Source of the DNA: Chitinophagaceae bacterium UBA2467
GTDB lineage: Bacteria > Bacteroidota > Bacteroidia > Chitinophagales > Chitinophagaceae
Assembly (NCBI GenBank): GCA_002342205.1
Contig: DDPN01000116.1
Span: 355-12,054 of the forward strand
Direction: 5' to 3'
Length of the DNA: 11,700 nt
This document shows, in pieces, positions 1-6,019 of this stretch; position 1 is the stretch's first letter, and each line of letters starts with the position of its first letter. Position numbers and translations under genes: made by a program. The notes under the pieces are model-generated. The model did no database searches. It saw nothing but the letters and a program-made list of their open reading frames with translations, and was not told where the DNA came from.

Positions 1-1402
1 GTTTAAAAAGTGGGAGTTTAATGGTGAAATAAGGGTTTATCAAAAAAGTTATCCAGGTTTAAACAAGGGCTTTCGTCTACATCAGTATGAGTTGAGAAGA
101 AGTAAATTAAACAGGTCAATGGGGGTGTTTTATCTGTATAACCATAACGCTAGTCCACTTCTACTTGATACTATTTATATTTCTGATGCATTTACTTTTA
201 ACATTGAAAAAGCAGGGGTAAGGCTGGGATCAAATCGGTCGGTTAACAGCCGCACATTTAGTGCAGGGTGGTTACGGCAAACAGGGCAAACGGTTTCTCA
301 GGTTCCCAGTTATTTATTCGGTGAGGGATTTTATAGCTGGCGCACGAAGTCTAAATTCAATATTCAGTTCAGTACAATTTCTGGATATGCTGCAAATAAA
401 ACAGTGGATCGAAAAGTTTGGCTGACTAATACTTCATTTGATCTTAGAAAGGAAAAATTCGGAATTAGAGGTTTTTATGTTCAGGTTCCTTTATTGCGTG
501 ATAGCCTCACAAAAATATTTATTCGTTATAACCAAACGCTCTTATTGTCTCCATACGTAAATCTGAATTTGTTCAATAAAATTCGTACTGTAATTAGATA
601 CTCATTTTCTAAATCTTTATATGATAAGCGCGAAATACATGGATTTGGATTTTCATTATATTATAGAAATGGCAGGGGTGATTGGCAGGTTCAATGTAAT
701 GGCAGTATTCCAATTTCTGCTACTAAAATTAATAGAATTGTAGCAGCGAGTTATCCATTTGTTTCTCTCTCCATACGGAAAGAGCTGAAACTTCCTTATT
801 TGTTTAAGCGGCGGTATTATAATTTAAAAGTTAATGCGTTTGAAGATCTGAATGGGAACAATATGTTGGATTTAGGAGAGAACCGAATTCCACAGCTTCG
901 ATATAAAGTCAATCAATCCAGATTTCTAACTGATTACAATGGTAGCTTTCAGTTGCAAAATGCCGATACGGGTAATTATTCAATTGCGTTAGAGCCAAGT
1001 CCGTTGGCAACAGGGTTGGTCCCTTCGACTATTACTCAGGTAATCCATTTGGATCATTCAATAGAAGTGTTTTTGCCTTTGCGCAAGGGTCATGCTATTA
1101 GTGGAAAGGTAATAATCGAACTAGCTCCATATTCCACCAGAAAATTTACTCCCGATAATATTTTAATTAATATTCTTGATACGGAGGGGAAAAAATATAC
1201 AACGATTACAGACTCTACAGGACGATTTTATTTGCCACTTCCCTCAGGTAATTATAAAGTTTATCTTAACGAAGAGGCATTTTCTGGCGTTTTACGTCCC
1301 GTTCAATCATCATTTGAAATTGATTTGCAGAATGAAACACTTGGAAAAGTTGAGTTTATTTTACGAGAGAAAAAAAGGGAAATTAGGTATCGATCTAATT
1401 AG
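1..1402 (+). CDS. C-terminal part of a large outer-membrane beta-barrel protein with SdrD-B/CNA-B-like modules, possibly usher-like (5' end outside window)
   Basis: The frame is open from base 2 to the TAG at 1400-1402, so this is the 3' part of a longer gene. The TTG at base 92 is only an internal codon. The first ~275 residues are rich in alternating aromatic/hydrophobic and polar residues with many Tyr, Phe, Arg and short turns, as in outer-membrane beta-strands. Near base 845 a compact module starts with DLNGNNMLDLGEN, a Ca-binding-type loop typical of SdrD-B-like domains, followed by TDYNGSFQL and GNYSIAL. A second Ig-like module (about bases 1090-1375) has the carboxypeptidase-regulatory-like pattern ISGKV, TDSTGRFYLPLPSGNYKVYL. 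Barrel followed by small Ig-like C-terminal domains is the arrangement of fimbrial ushers, and the next gene encodes a PapD-like chaperone. The usher idea is inference: the plug domain and N-terminus are not in the window. A non-usher surface protein is the main alternative. Convergent with the chaperone gene, overlapping it by 4 bases. Confidence 0.6.
   Translation, partial: FKKWEFNGEIRVYQKSYPGLNKGFRLHQYELRRSKLNRSMGVFYLYNHNASPLLLDTIYISDAFTFNIEKAGVRLGSNRSVNSRTFSAGWLRQTGQTVSQVPSYLFGEGFYSWRTKSKFNIQFSTISGYAANKTVDRKVWLTNTSFDLRKEKFGIRGFYVQVPLLRDSLTKIFIRYNQTLLLSPYVNLNLFNKIRTVIRYSFSKSLYDKREIHGFGFSLYYRNGRGDWQVQCNGSIPISATKINRIVAASYPFVSLSIRKELKLPYLFKRRYYNLKVNAFEDLNGNNMLDLGENRIPQLRYKVNQSRFLTDYNGSFQLQNADTGNYSIALEPSPLATGLVPSTITQVIHLDHSIEVFLPLRKGHAISGKVIIELAPYSTRKFTPDNILINILDTEGKKYTTITDSTGRFYLPLPSGNYKVYLNEEAFSGVLRPVQSSFEIDLQNETLGKVEFILREKKREIRYRSN
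1370..1400 (-). terminator. weak AT-rich hairpin plus T-run at the end of the chaperone gene
   Basis: Bases 1381-1400 form a perfect 6-bp stem (AATTAG / CTAATT) around an 8-base loop. Reading the minus strand it is followed by TTCCC and then a run of seven T (1370-1376). This could stop transcription of the chaperone gene, inside the end of the opposing gene. The stem is AT-rich and the T-run is offset by several bases, so activity is doubtful. Confidence 0.25.
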
Positions 1403-2214
1403 TGTATTTCAATTTGCAATTGCGCAGCCTCTAATGCCAAATCTAAGCCGGCGTCAATAATGGCTGTGATCATATATTTTCCTACGGGTAGTTGCGTGGG
1501 CATTTCAAAGTCTATGTATCTGATTTGTTCTGGGAATAATGGAAATTCTTTGGGCTCTATTTTTATCTTTTTCCCACTCTCAATGGATACAATTTCTAAA
1601 TAGCTAGCGCATTGAAGTTGAGTCTCACCTTCGTTTTGGCAGGTGATGCGATAGGATCTATGTGCAGTGTCAAGCTGACTAAAGGATAAAAGCTTAATTT
1701 CTTTTTTTAATTCACCAGGGGGATTTTGATAGACATGGACGCCAACACGAAATTTATTCGTGATGGTTGTGGTAACACCTATGGTGTCGGTTATCATTTT
1801 TTCTTGTATGGTTTCAATAAACAGCATGCACCAACTCATTTGTTTATCTCTAGTCGAATCTGCTGGATGATTCATCGTGATAATTAGTTCTTCTGTCTCC
1901 CCTGGATTTAGTTCAAAGAAGTTTTTGCTAAGTTGTATCCATGCTGCGCAGGAACGTGGATCTTTTCCAGGTTCCGTATAAACATGCGCCCCCGTGGTAT
2001 CCCGACGCCAATCTGAAACATAAACGACAAATTGTTTTTTTTCGTTAAGCGCATTTGTTATGCTTACTTTTTGGGTTCCAGTTTGTAAGGACTTCAATGA
2101 GTATTCAAGCGTAACTGGTCTTACTGCAATTCCAGCTTGTTTTTCCGGTTGTTGTGCACAAACTAGGTGTATCAATCCTATACTAAATAGTGCTAATGCT
2201 AGAGGCTTTTTCAT
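1399..2214 (-). CDS. exported PapD-like periplasmic chaperone
   Basis: A 271-residue protein with a Sec signal peptide: MKK, a hydrophobic stretch at residues 5-19, and a probable signal peptidase I cut near CAQQ (19-22). No convincing lipobox precedes Cys19. Residues ~28-165 read as a PapD-type immunoglobulin domain: VRPVTLEYSL, KVSITNALNEKKQFVVYVSDW, then WIQLSKNFFELNPGETEEL, which matches the usual place of the proline-rich turn and G-strand side of such chaperones. Residues ~170-271 form a second beta domain ending in PVGKYMITAIID. Family members bind exported subunits in the periplasm and pass them to an outer-membrane assembly protein. The neighbour encoded tail to tail is a plausible barrel partner, although such genes normally share an operon. 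No Shine-Dalgarno is seen, and no perfect TAnnTTTG lies upstream. The substrate is unknown; no pilin-like gene is visible in the window. Confidence 0.72.
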   Translation of the reverse strand: MKKPLALALFSIGLIHLVCAQQPEKQAGIAVRPVTLEYSLKSLQTGTQKVSITNALNEKKQFVVYVSDWRRDTTGAHVYTEPGKDPRSCAAWIQLSKNFFELNPGETEELIITMNHPADSTRDKQMSWCMLFIETIQEKMITDTIGVTTTITNKFRVGVHVYQNPPGELKKEIKLLSFSQLDTAHRSYRITCQNEGETQLQCASYLEIVSIESGKKIKIEPKEFPLFPEQIRYIDFEMPTQLPVGKYMITAIIDAGLDLALEAAQLQIEIH

Positions 2215-2283
2215 TGACTAGATTTTCGGCAAGCTAGTTGCATACAATCAGCAATTCAATGATACTAGTCAGGACCTAAATTG

Positions 2284-2316
2284 AAAAACGCCCCTCCAAT
2301 TTTCTTAGAGAGGCGT
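2284..2316 (-). terminator. intrinsic terminator of the tRNA-Leu (and hscB) transcript
   Basis: On the minus strand ACGCCTCTC pairs with GAGGGGCGT (one G-T wobble, otherwise a full 9-bp stem) around an 11-base loop, followed at once by TTTTT. It begins 3 bases past the tRNA discriminator base. This is the only canonical rho-independent terminator I can find in the window. Confidence 0.85.
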
Positions 2317-2319
2317 CTG

Positions 2320-2403
2320 TGCCCGAGATCGGAGTCGAACCGATACATTCTTGCGAACGGCAGATTTTGAGTCTGCTGCGTCTACCAATTCCGCCACCCG
2401 GGC
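2320..2403 (-). tRNA. tRNA-Leu, anticodon CAA
   Basis: The minus strand folds into a class II tRNA. The acceptor GCCCGGG pairs with CTCGGGC (one G-T pair). The D arm contains GGTAGACGC. The anticodon stem GCAGA/TCTGC holds the loop CTCAAAA, which gives anticodon CAA and reads UUG. A long variable arm follows (CGTTCGCAAGAATG). The T stem ATCGG/CCGAT holds TTCGACT. The discriminator is A and CCA is not encoded, so it is added after transcription. The gene lies 31 bases behind hscB on the same strand and may be read through from it as well as from its own promoter. Confidence 0.96.
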
Positions 2404-2412
2404 GGGGGATTG

Positions 2413-2420
2413 CAAATGTA
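2413..2420 (-). promoter_or_regulatory. putative -7 element TACATTTG for tRNA-Leu
   Basis: A perfect TAnnTTTG match on the minus strand, separated from the mature tRNA 5' end by 9 bases, which predicts a leader of only a few bases. No good -33 TTTG/TTG is seen upstream. It sits in the gap between the end of hscB and the tRNA. Confidence 0.5.
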
Positions 2421-2434
2421 GGGAAAATAGAAAT

Positions 2435-2956
2435 TTAGTGACCCATTTGATCTAGCCTCTTTCTAAGGCGATCAATATATTTTTTTTTGTAGTAGTAGTC
2501 TTTGATCCTTTCTAGTTCGTCAGGGTTTACAGAAGCTGCATTCCCGCTTTCAAGGCTGTTTTTAACCTCATTTAGTAAGCTGATTTCGATAGTGTCCAGT
2601 TGGGTAACGCATTGCTTAATTTCTTCAGGATCATTAGAGAGTAACAGTTCATTAATCTCCATCATCTCCTGTAAAAAATCAGCGGCTAGAGTAGGATTGT
2701 CTCCCTCTTTGATAGCCCCCAATCTTAGCAAAGCATATTGTAGGGTAAGTAAGGGATCTTGAAAAATCTGCCAAGCCTTGTTGACGTGAGAGGTCATTTC
2801 TATGGCTTCCTGCTGTGCGTCAGTATCATCTTGCGTGAAAAAATCTGGGTGATACTTTCTACTCAGCAAAAGAAATTTCTTTTTTAATAGGTGCGTGTCA
2901 ACTGAAAATTGCGTTGGGATTTCAAATAGATCAAAATAGTTGATGGGAGAGGACAT
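2435..2956 (-). CDS. hscB: Fe-S cluster assembly co-chaperone HscB (J-domain protein)
   Basis: A 173-residue protein, the normal length for HscB (about 170). The N-terminal J domain opens with NYFDLFEIP and has the HPD signature at residues 36-38 (KYHPDFF), which stimulates the Hsp70 partner's ATPase. The linker NKAWQIFQDPLLTLQYAL (about 59-76) is typical of HscB. The C-terminal part (about 90-173) is the helical bundle that binds the scaffold IscU, with FLQEMMEINELL at its start. The protein helps HscA release Fe-S clusters from IscU in the cytoplasm. Neither hscA nor isc/suf genes are in the window, so the gene stands apart from an isc operon. It diverges from the LKR-like gene over a 41-base gap with a TACCTTTG promoter match. 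Nine T (plus strand) at 2480-2488 lie within the KKK codons near residue 158; the frame is intact. Confidence 0.93.
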   Translation of the reverse strand: MSSPINYFDLFEIPTQFSVDTHLLKKKFLLLSRKYHPDFFTQDDTDAQQEAIEMTSHVNKAWQIFQDPLLTLQYALLRLGAIKEGDNPTLAADFLQEMMEINELLLSNDPEEIKQCVTQLDTIEISLLNEVKNSLESGNAASVNPDELERIKDYYYKKKYIDRLRKRLDQMGH

Positions 2957-2965
2957 GCGCAGGCT

Positions 2966-2973
2966 TACATTTG
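2966..2973 (+). promoter_or_regulatory. putative -7 element TACATTTG for the LKR-like gene
   Basis: A perfect TAnnTTTG match on the plus strand, 24 bases before the ATG at 2998. A TTG at 2940-2942 is 23 bases upstream and could be the -33 contact. It overlaps the alternative TTG start codon at 2971, which argues for the later ATG. Confidence 0.5.
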
Positions 2974-2984
2974 CTTAACGATTG

Positions 2985-2992
2985 CAAAGGTA
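2985..2992 (-). promoter_or_regulatory. putative -7 element TACCTTTG for hscB
   Basis: A perfect TAnnTTTG match on the minus strand, 28 bases before the hscB ATG. It faces the plus-strand element at 2966-2973, so the two predicted transcription starts fall near 2978-2980 and each transcript crosses the other's -7 element. No clear -33 element is seen. Confidence 0.45.
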
Positions 2993-2997
2993 TTGTT

Positions 2998-4200
2998 ATG
3001 GCCAGGATTGGAATCATACGGGAAGAGAAAATTCCAGCAGATAATCGGGTTGCTTTGACCCCTGCGCAGTGTAAATGGCTTTTGAAAAACTATTCCGGGC
3101 TCTCCATTTTTGTGCAACCATCTTCTACGCGCTGTTTCAGTGATTTGGAATATGAGCGAGCCGGGGCCGTCTTAACCGAAAATTTAGAGCGGGCAGACAT
3201 TTTATTTGGCATTAAGGAAGTGCCTGTGCAGTATCTTCTTGCCGATAAAACCTATTTGTTTTTTTCGCACACAAAAAAATTACAGCCCCATAATCAGGCC
3301 CTTTTTAGGGCAATGGTTCAAAAGAGAATCACGCTGATTGATTACGAATGTCTGGAACATGACGATGGCCAACGCATAATTGGATTTGGCTTTTTTGCAG
3401 GCGTTGTTGGGGCTCATAATGGGCTTATGGCCTATGGGAAAAGAACCGGTTTATTTAATTTAGATAGAGTTTATAAGTTCAAGGATTTCAGAGAGTTAAT
3501 TCATGATTATTTTGAAATAAAACTCCCCCCGATTCGAATTGTTGTGACGGGTTCAGGGCGTGTGGCGCATGGGGTCATGGAAGTGCTGAATTTAATGGGT
3601 GTCCGTGAAGTTGAACCTGATGAGTACCTAGAAAAAGTCTTTAGTTATCCTGTTTATACGCAACTAAAGGGAGGGGACCTCTATCGCAATCGACGCACCG
3701 GTCAATACCGTAGGGAAGAATTTCATGCGGACCATCCTGCATATACTTGCGTTTTCAAACCCTATCTATCTAAAACAGATATTTTATTAAATGGTATTTA
3801 TTGGGAAACCGGGATGGAAAGATTGTTTGATGAAAGTGACGTGCGTGCGGATGATTTTAGGATTGTAACCATTTCCGACATTACTGATGATGCATACGGC
3901 TCCGTTCCGATTAATTTAGGGGATCAAACAATTGAGGATCCTGTATATGGAGTAGATAGAATTTCAATCAAAAAAACATTGCCCTATCAGGACGGGTCTA
4001 TAGATGTGGTTGCAGTAGGTAATTTGCCTAACGAATTACCACGCGATGCCAGTCGCTATTTTGGGGAGCAATTGATTAAGTTCATTTTGGAAGATCTTCT
4101 GTTGAAAGAGGGATCTGCTACTTTAAATCATGCAACAATGTTAAAGGCAGGTCAGCTAACTGCTTCCTATGAGTACATGAGAGAATATGCAGGGCTTTGA
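2998..4200 (+). CDS. lysine-ketoglutarate reductase (saccharopine-forming)-like dehydrogenase, free-standing
   Basis: A 400-residue protein from the ATG at 2998, preceded by AAAGG at a plausible spacing. The upstream TTG at 2971 lies inside a promoter match. It reads as the LKR half of eukaryotic AASS from end to end: an AlaDH/PNT-like N-terminus (IGIIREEKIPADNRVALTP, residues 4-22); KE at 73-74; FFSHTKKLQPHNQ at 88-100; IDYECLEHDDGQR at 114-126; FGFFAGVVGA at 130-139; a Rossmann turn VTGSGRVAHG at 183-192; LNGIYWE at 264-270; ISDIT at 292-296; and GNLPNELPRDAS at 341-352. K73 and H91 sit where yeast Lys1 has its catalytic Lys77 and His96. The expected reaction is NAD(P)H-dependent joining of lysine and 2-oxoglutarate to saccharopine, or its reverse; the direction cannot be read from the sequence. 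No saccharopine-to-glutamate partner is nearby. Proteins of this type are often labelled simply alanine dehydrogenase/PNT-domain or NAD(P)-dependent oxidoreductase. Its end is 2 bases from trmN. Confidence 0.78.
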   Translation: MARIGIIREEKIPADNRVALTPAQCKWLLKNYSGLSIFVQPSSTRCFSDLEYERAGAVLTENLERADILFGIKEVPVQYLLADKTYLFFSHTKKLQPHNQALFRAMVQKRITLIDYECLEHDDGQRIIGFGFFAGVVGAHNGLMAYGKRTGLFNLDRVYKFKDFRELIHDYFEIKLPPIRIVVTGSGRVAHGVMEVLNLMGVREVEPDEYLEKVFSYPVYTQLKGGDLYRNRRTGQYRREEFHADHPAYTCVFKPYLSKTDILLNGIYWETGMERLFDESDVRADDFRIVTISDITDDAYGSVPINLGDQTIEDPVYGVDRISIKKTLPYQDGSIDVVAVGNLPNELPRDASRYFGEQLIKFILEDLLLKEGSATLNHATMLKAGQLTASYEYMREYAGL

Positions 4201-4202
4201 AA

Positions 4203-4940
4203 CTACAAGGCAAGATAGTAGTCAGCTAACAAATGATAAGCCTCTTCTGAATAACCCTTATTATTCCCCTGTACAATCAATTCTGTTTGGTTAGTAATAG
4301 TTGAGGATAAATTACTTGATTTGCAGCCTCTGTAAAACACTCTGCTAATTGATTTTTTTGCTGTGGATCGTAGGTGGCAACTAGCTTGTATGCTAAGTTC
4401 ATTGAACTCACACCAGTGCAGTAAATCAGCTTCTCTTTTTGGAGGTAGCAATAGGAAAAACAGGCCTCCGGGTTTCAATAATTCGTTAATACGAATCAGG
4501 AGTTGTCCTAGTTTGATTCCATTATCATGAAAGGCTAAATTTTTTTTAAGCGAGGTTGCCTTTAGGTCGTTTTCATAAAATGGGGGATTGCTAATAATAA
4601 GATCATAGGCAGAAGGAGAGGAGAAGGTAAGAATATCACCCTCTACTATATTGATACAATTACTCCAGGGAGATTGAGCGCAATTGACTTGGGCTTGCTC
4701 TGCCGCTTTTATGTCCAACTCAACACCCGTAAAGGTGGAGTGGTTAAATTGTTGAGCCAGCATTAATGAGAGTAGCCCAGTTCCTGCACCAATATCTAAA
4801 ATCTGCAAAGGTTCATTTTTATGTGGGGCCATTTCATGGCAAACCCAAGCTCCAAATAGACAGGCATCGGTAGTTACTTTCATCGCACATTGATCCTGCT
4901 CAATAGTAAACTGTTTGAATGCAAAAGAAGTGCTTGCCAT
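4203..4940 (-). CDS. trmN: tRNA1(Val) A37 N6-methyltransferase-like protein (TrmN6/YfiC family)
   Basis: A 245-residue SAM-dependent methyltransferase, matching the family length. The start FAFKQFTIEQDQCAMKVTTD (6-25) and ACLFGAWV are the N-terminal signature of the YfiC type. SAM motif I is LDIGAGTG at 48-55, the acidic strand end is VELD at 73-76, and the catalytic motif NPPF is at 118-121, as in N6-adenine methyltransferases. KPGGLFFLLLPP (around 156-167) is the next conserved strand. In E. coli the enzyme methylates A37 of tRNA1(Val); the exact target here is inferred. It starts 6 bases after tsaD ends, so the two are almost surely cotranscribed and both act on tRNA position 37 or next to the anticodon. 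It converges on the LKR-like gene with a 2-base gap and no terminator. Confidence 0.88.
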   Translation of the reverse strand: MASTSFAFKQFTIEQDQCAMKVTTDACLFGAWVCHEMAPHKNEPLQILDIGAGTGLLSLMLAQQFNHSTFTGVELDIKAAEQAQVNCAQSPWSNCINIVEGDILTFSSPSAYDLIISNPPFYENDLKATSLKKNLAFHDNGIKLGQLLIRINELLKPGGLFFLLLPPKREADLLHWCEFNELSIQASCHLRSTAKKSISRVFYRGCKSSNLSSTITNQTELIVQGNNKGYSEEAYHLLADYYLAL

Positions 4941-4946
4941 TTTTGA

Positions 4947-5990
4947 TTACCAATTAGCTCTTGCGCTTGAAGTTTGACTTAGCGGTGTAAGGTCCTTAGC
5001 CAGAAATTTATGGTAGGCTGTAATGGCAATCATGGCTGCATTGTCTGTGCAATATTCAAATGAAGGGATATAAGGTTGCCAACCTTCAACAAGGGCTAAC
5101 TCATTAAAGGATTGACGAAGCCCTTTGTTGGCAGAGACGCCTCCAGCAAGGCAAATTGATTTTATTCCCGTTTCGTCTGCTGCTCTTTTCAACTTTTCTA
5201 AAAGTATCGTAATAATTCTGTGTTGAATAGAAGCACAAAGATCATTGAGGTTAGTTTGGATGAAATGTTCTTTTTCTATTTGAGAAACTTTTAGCTCTGG
5301 CTTATATGAAAATGTTTTCCCTGCATGTTCTAAAAAGTATAGAATGGAAGTTTTTAATCCACTAAAACTAAAATTAAGTCCCTCAATTTGTGGTTTGGGA
5401 AAATTAAATCGGGTGGGGTTTCCACTTGCTGCATAGTGATCGATCAAAGGGCCACCAGGATAAGGAAGTCCAAGTAATTTTGCCGATTTATCAAACGCTT
5501 CACCTGCTGCATCATCAATTGTTTCACCAATTATTTTCATCGAATAGGGAGACTCACAAACTACAATTTGAGTGTGTCCTCCACTGACTGTCATACACAG
5601 AAAAGGAAAATTGGGAGCAGGGTCGGCTATTAAATTAGCCAGCACGTGTGCCTGCATGTGGTGTACGGCAATCAGCGGGATATTTTTGGAAAAAGATAAA
5701 GATTTGGCAAACTGTCCTCCTACTAAAAGTGAGCCAATTAATCCAGGGCTTTGCGTATAGCCAACTGCGTCAATTTTATCAAGGGTAAGTGAGGCTTTTT
5801 TAAGCGCTGCGTCAACTACGGGGACAATATTTTGCATGTGTGCCCTTGAAGCTAATTCAGGTACAACTCCACCGTATTGCTCGTGAATTTTTTGACTGGC
5901 AATGATATTACTAGTGATTTTTCCGTCTTCACAGATTGCCGCGGAGGTTTCATCACAAGAAGATTCTATGGCCAAAATGCGAACAGGCAT
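4947..5990 (-). CDS. tsaD: tRNA N6-threonylcarbamoyladenosine transferase TsaD
   Basis: A 347-residue protein of the usual length (E. coli 337). It transfers the threonylcarbamoyl group from TC-AMP to A37 of tRNAs that read ANN codons, together with TsaB and TsaE, which are not in this window. It belongs to the ASKHA fold: phosphate-binding IESSCDETS at 8-16, GGVVPELASRAH at 40-51, metal ligands His111 and His115 in HHMQAH (110-115), VSGGHT at 135-140, DDAAGEAFDK at 159-168, GGP at 179-181, LAGGVSANKG at 281-290, and the third metal ligand Asp316 in YCTDNAAM. All catalytic positions appear intact. It lies 29 bases behind the permease gene and 6 bases ahead of trmN. A TATTTTTG match lies 5 bases before the ATG, so it may also be transcribed from its own promoter with almost no leader. 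Confidence 0.96.
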   Translation of the reverse strand: MPVRILAIESSCDETSAAICEDGKITSNIIASQKIHEQYGGVVPELASRAHMQNIVPVVDAALKKASLTLDKIDAVGYTQSPGLIGSLLVGGQFAKSLSFSKNIPLIAVHHMQAHVLANLIADPAPNFPFLCMTVSGGHTQIVVCESPYSMKIIGETIDDAAGEAFDKSAKLLGLPYPGGPLIDHYAASGNPTRFNFPKPQIEGLNFSFSGLKTSILYFLEHAGKTFSYKPELKVSQIEKEHFIQTNLNDLCASIQHRIITILLEKLKRAADETGIKSICLAGGVSANKGLRQSFNELALVEGWQPYIPSFEYCTDNAAMIAITAYHKFLAKDLTPLSQTSSARANW

Positions 5991-5995
5991 GAATG

Positions 5996-6003
5996 CAAAA
6001 ATA
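5996..6003 (-). promoter_or_regulatory. putative -7 element TATTTTTG for tsaD
   Basis: A perfect TAnnTTTG match on the minus strand, with 5 bases (CATTC) between it and the tsaD ATG. The predicted start of transcription would be at or beside the start codon. No -33 match was found, and the AT-rich spacer makes chance a fair explanation. Confidence 0.3.
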
Positions 6004-6019
6004 GGAAACTATAGCTGCG

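Noticed and set aside
92..94. TTG as the start of the first gene
   Set aside because: The same frame is open back to base 2 with coding-like sequence, so the gene is cut by the window edge and this TTG is internal.
2215..2271. Inverted repeat TGACTAG ... CTAGTCA with a further CTAG between, upstream of the chaperone gene
   Set aside because: Only 7 bases per arm with 43 bases between; could be chance. The nearby TATCATTG misses the -7 consensus at one fixed base, so no promoter was called.
2480..2488. Nine-T run in hscB as a slippage or phase-variation site
   Set aside because: It encodes part of the normal YYYKKKYI segment in an intact, full-length housekeeping gene; one A/T run in an AT-rich genome is not evidence of switching.
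2971..2973. TTG start for the LKR-like gene
   Set aside because: It lies inside the TACATTTG promoter match, and the family's N-terminus fits the ATG at 2998.
4201..4202. Hairpin across the LKR-like/trmN junction (GCTTTG / CAAGGC)
   Set aside because: Six pairs with one G-T and no T-run following on either strand; not a credible terminator.
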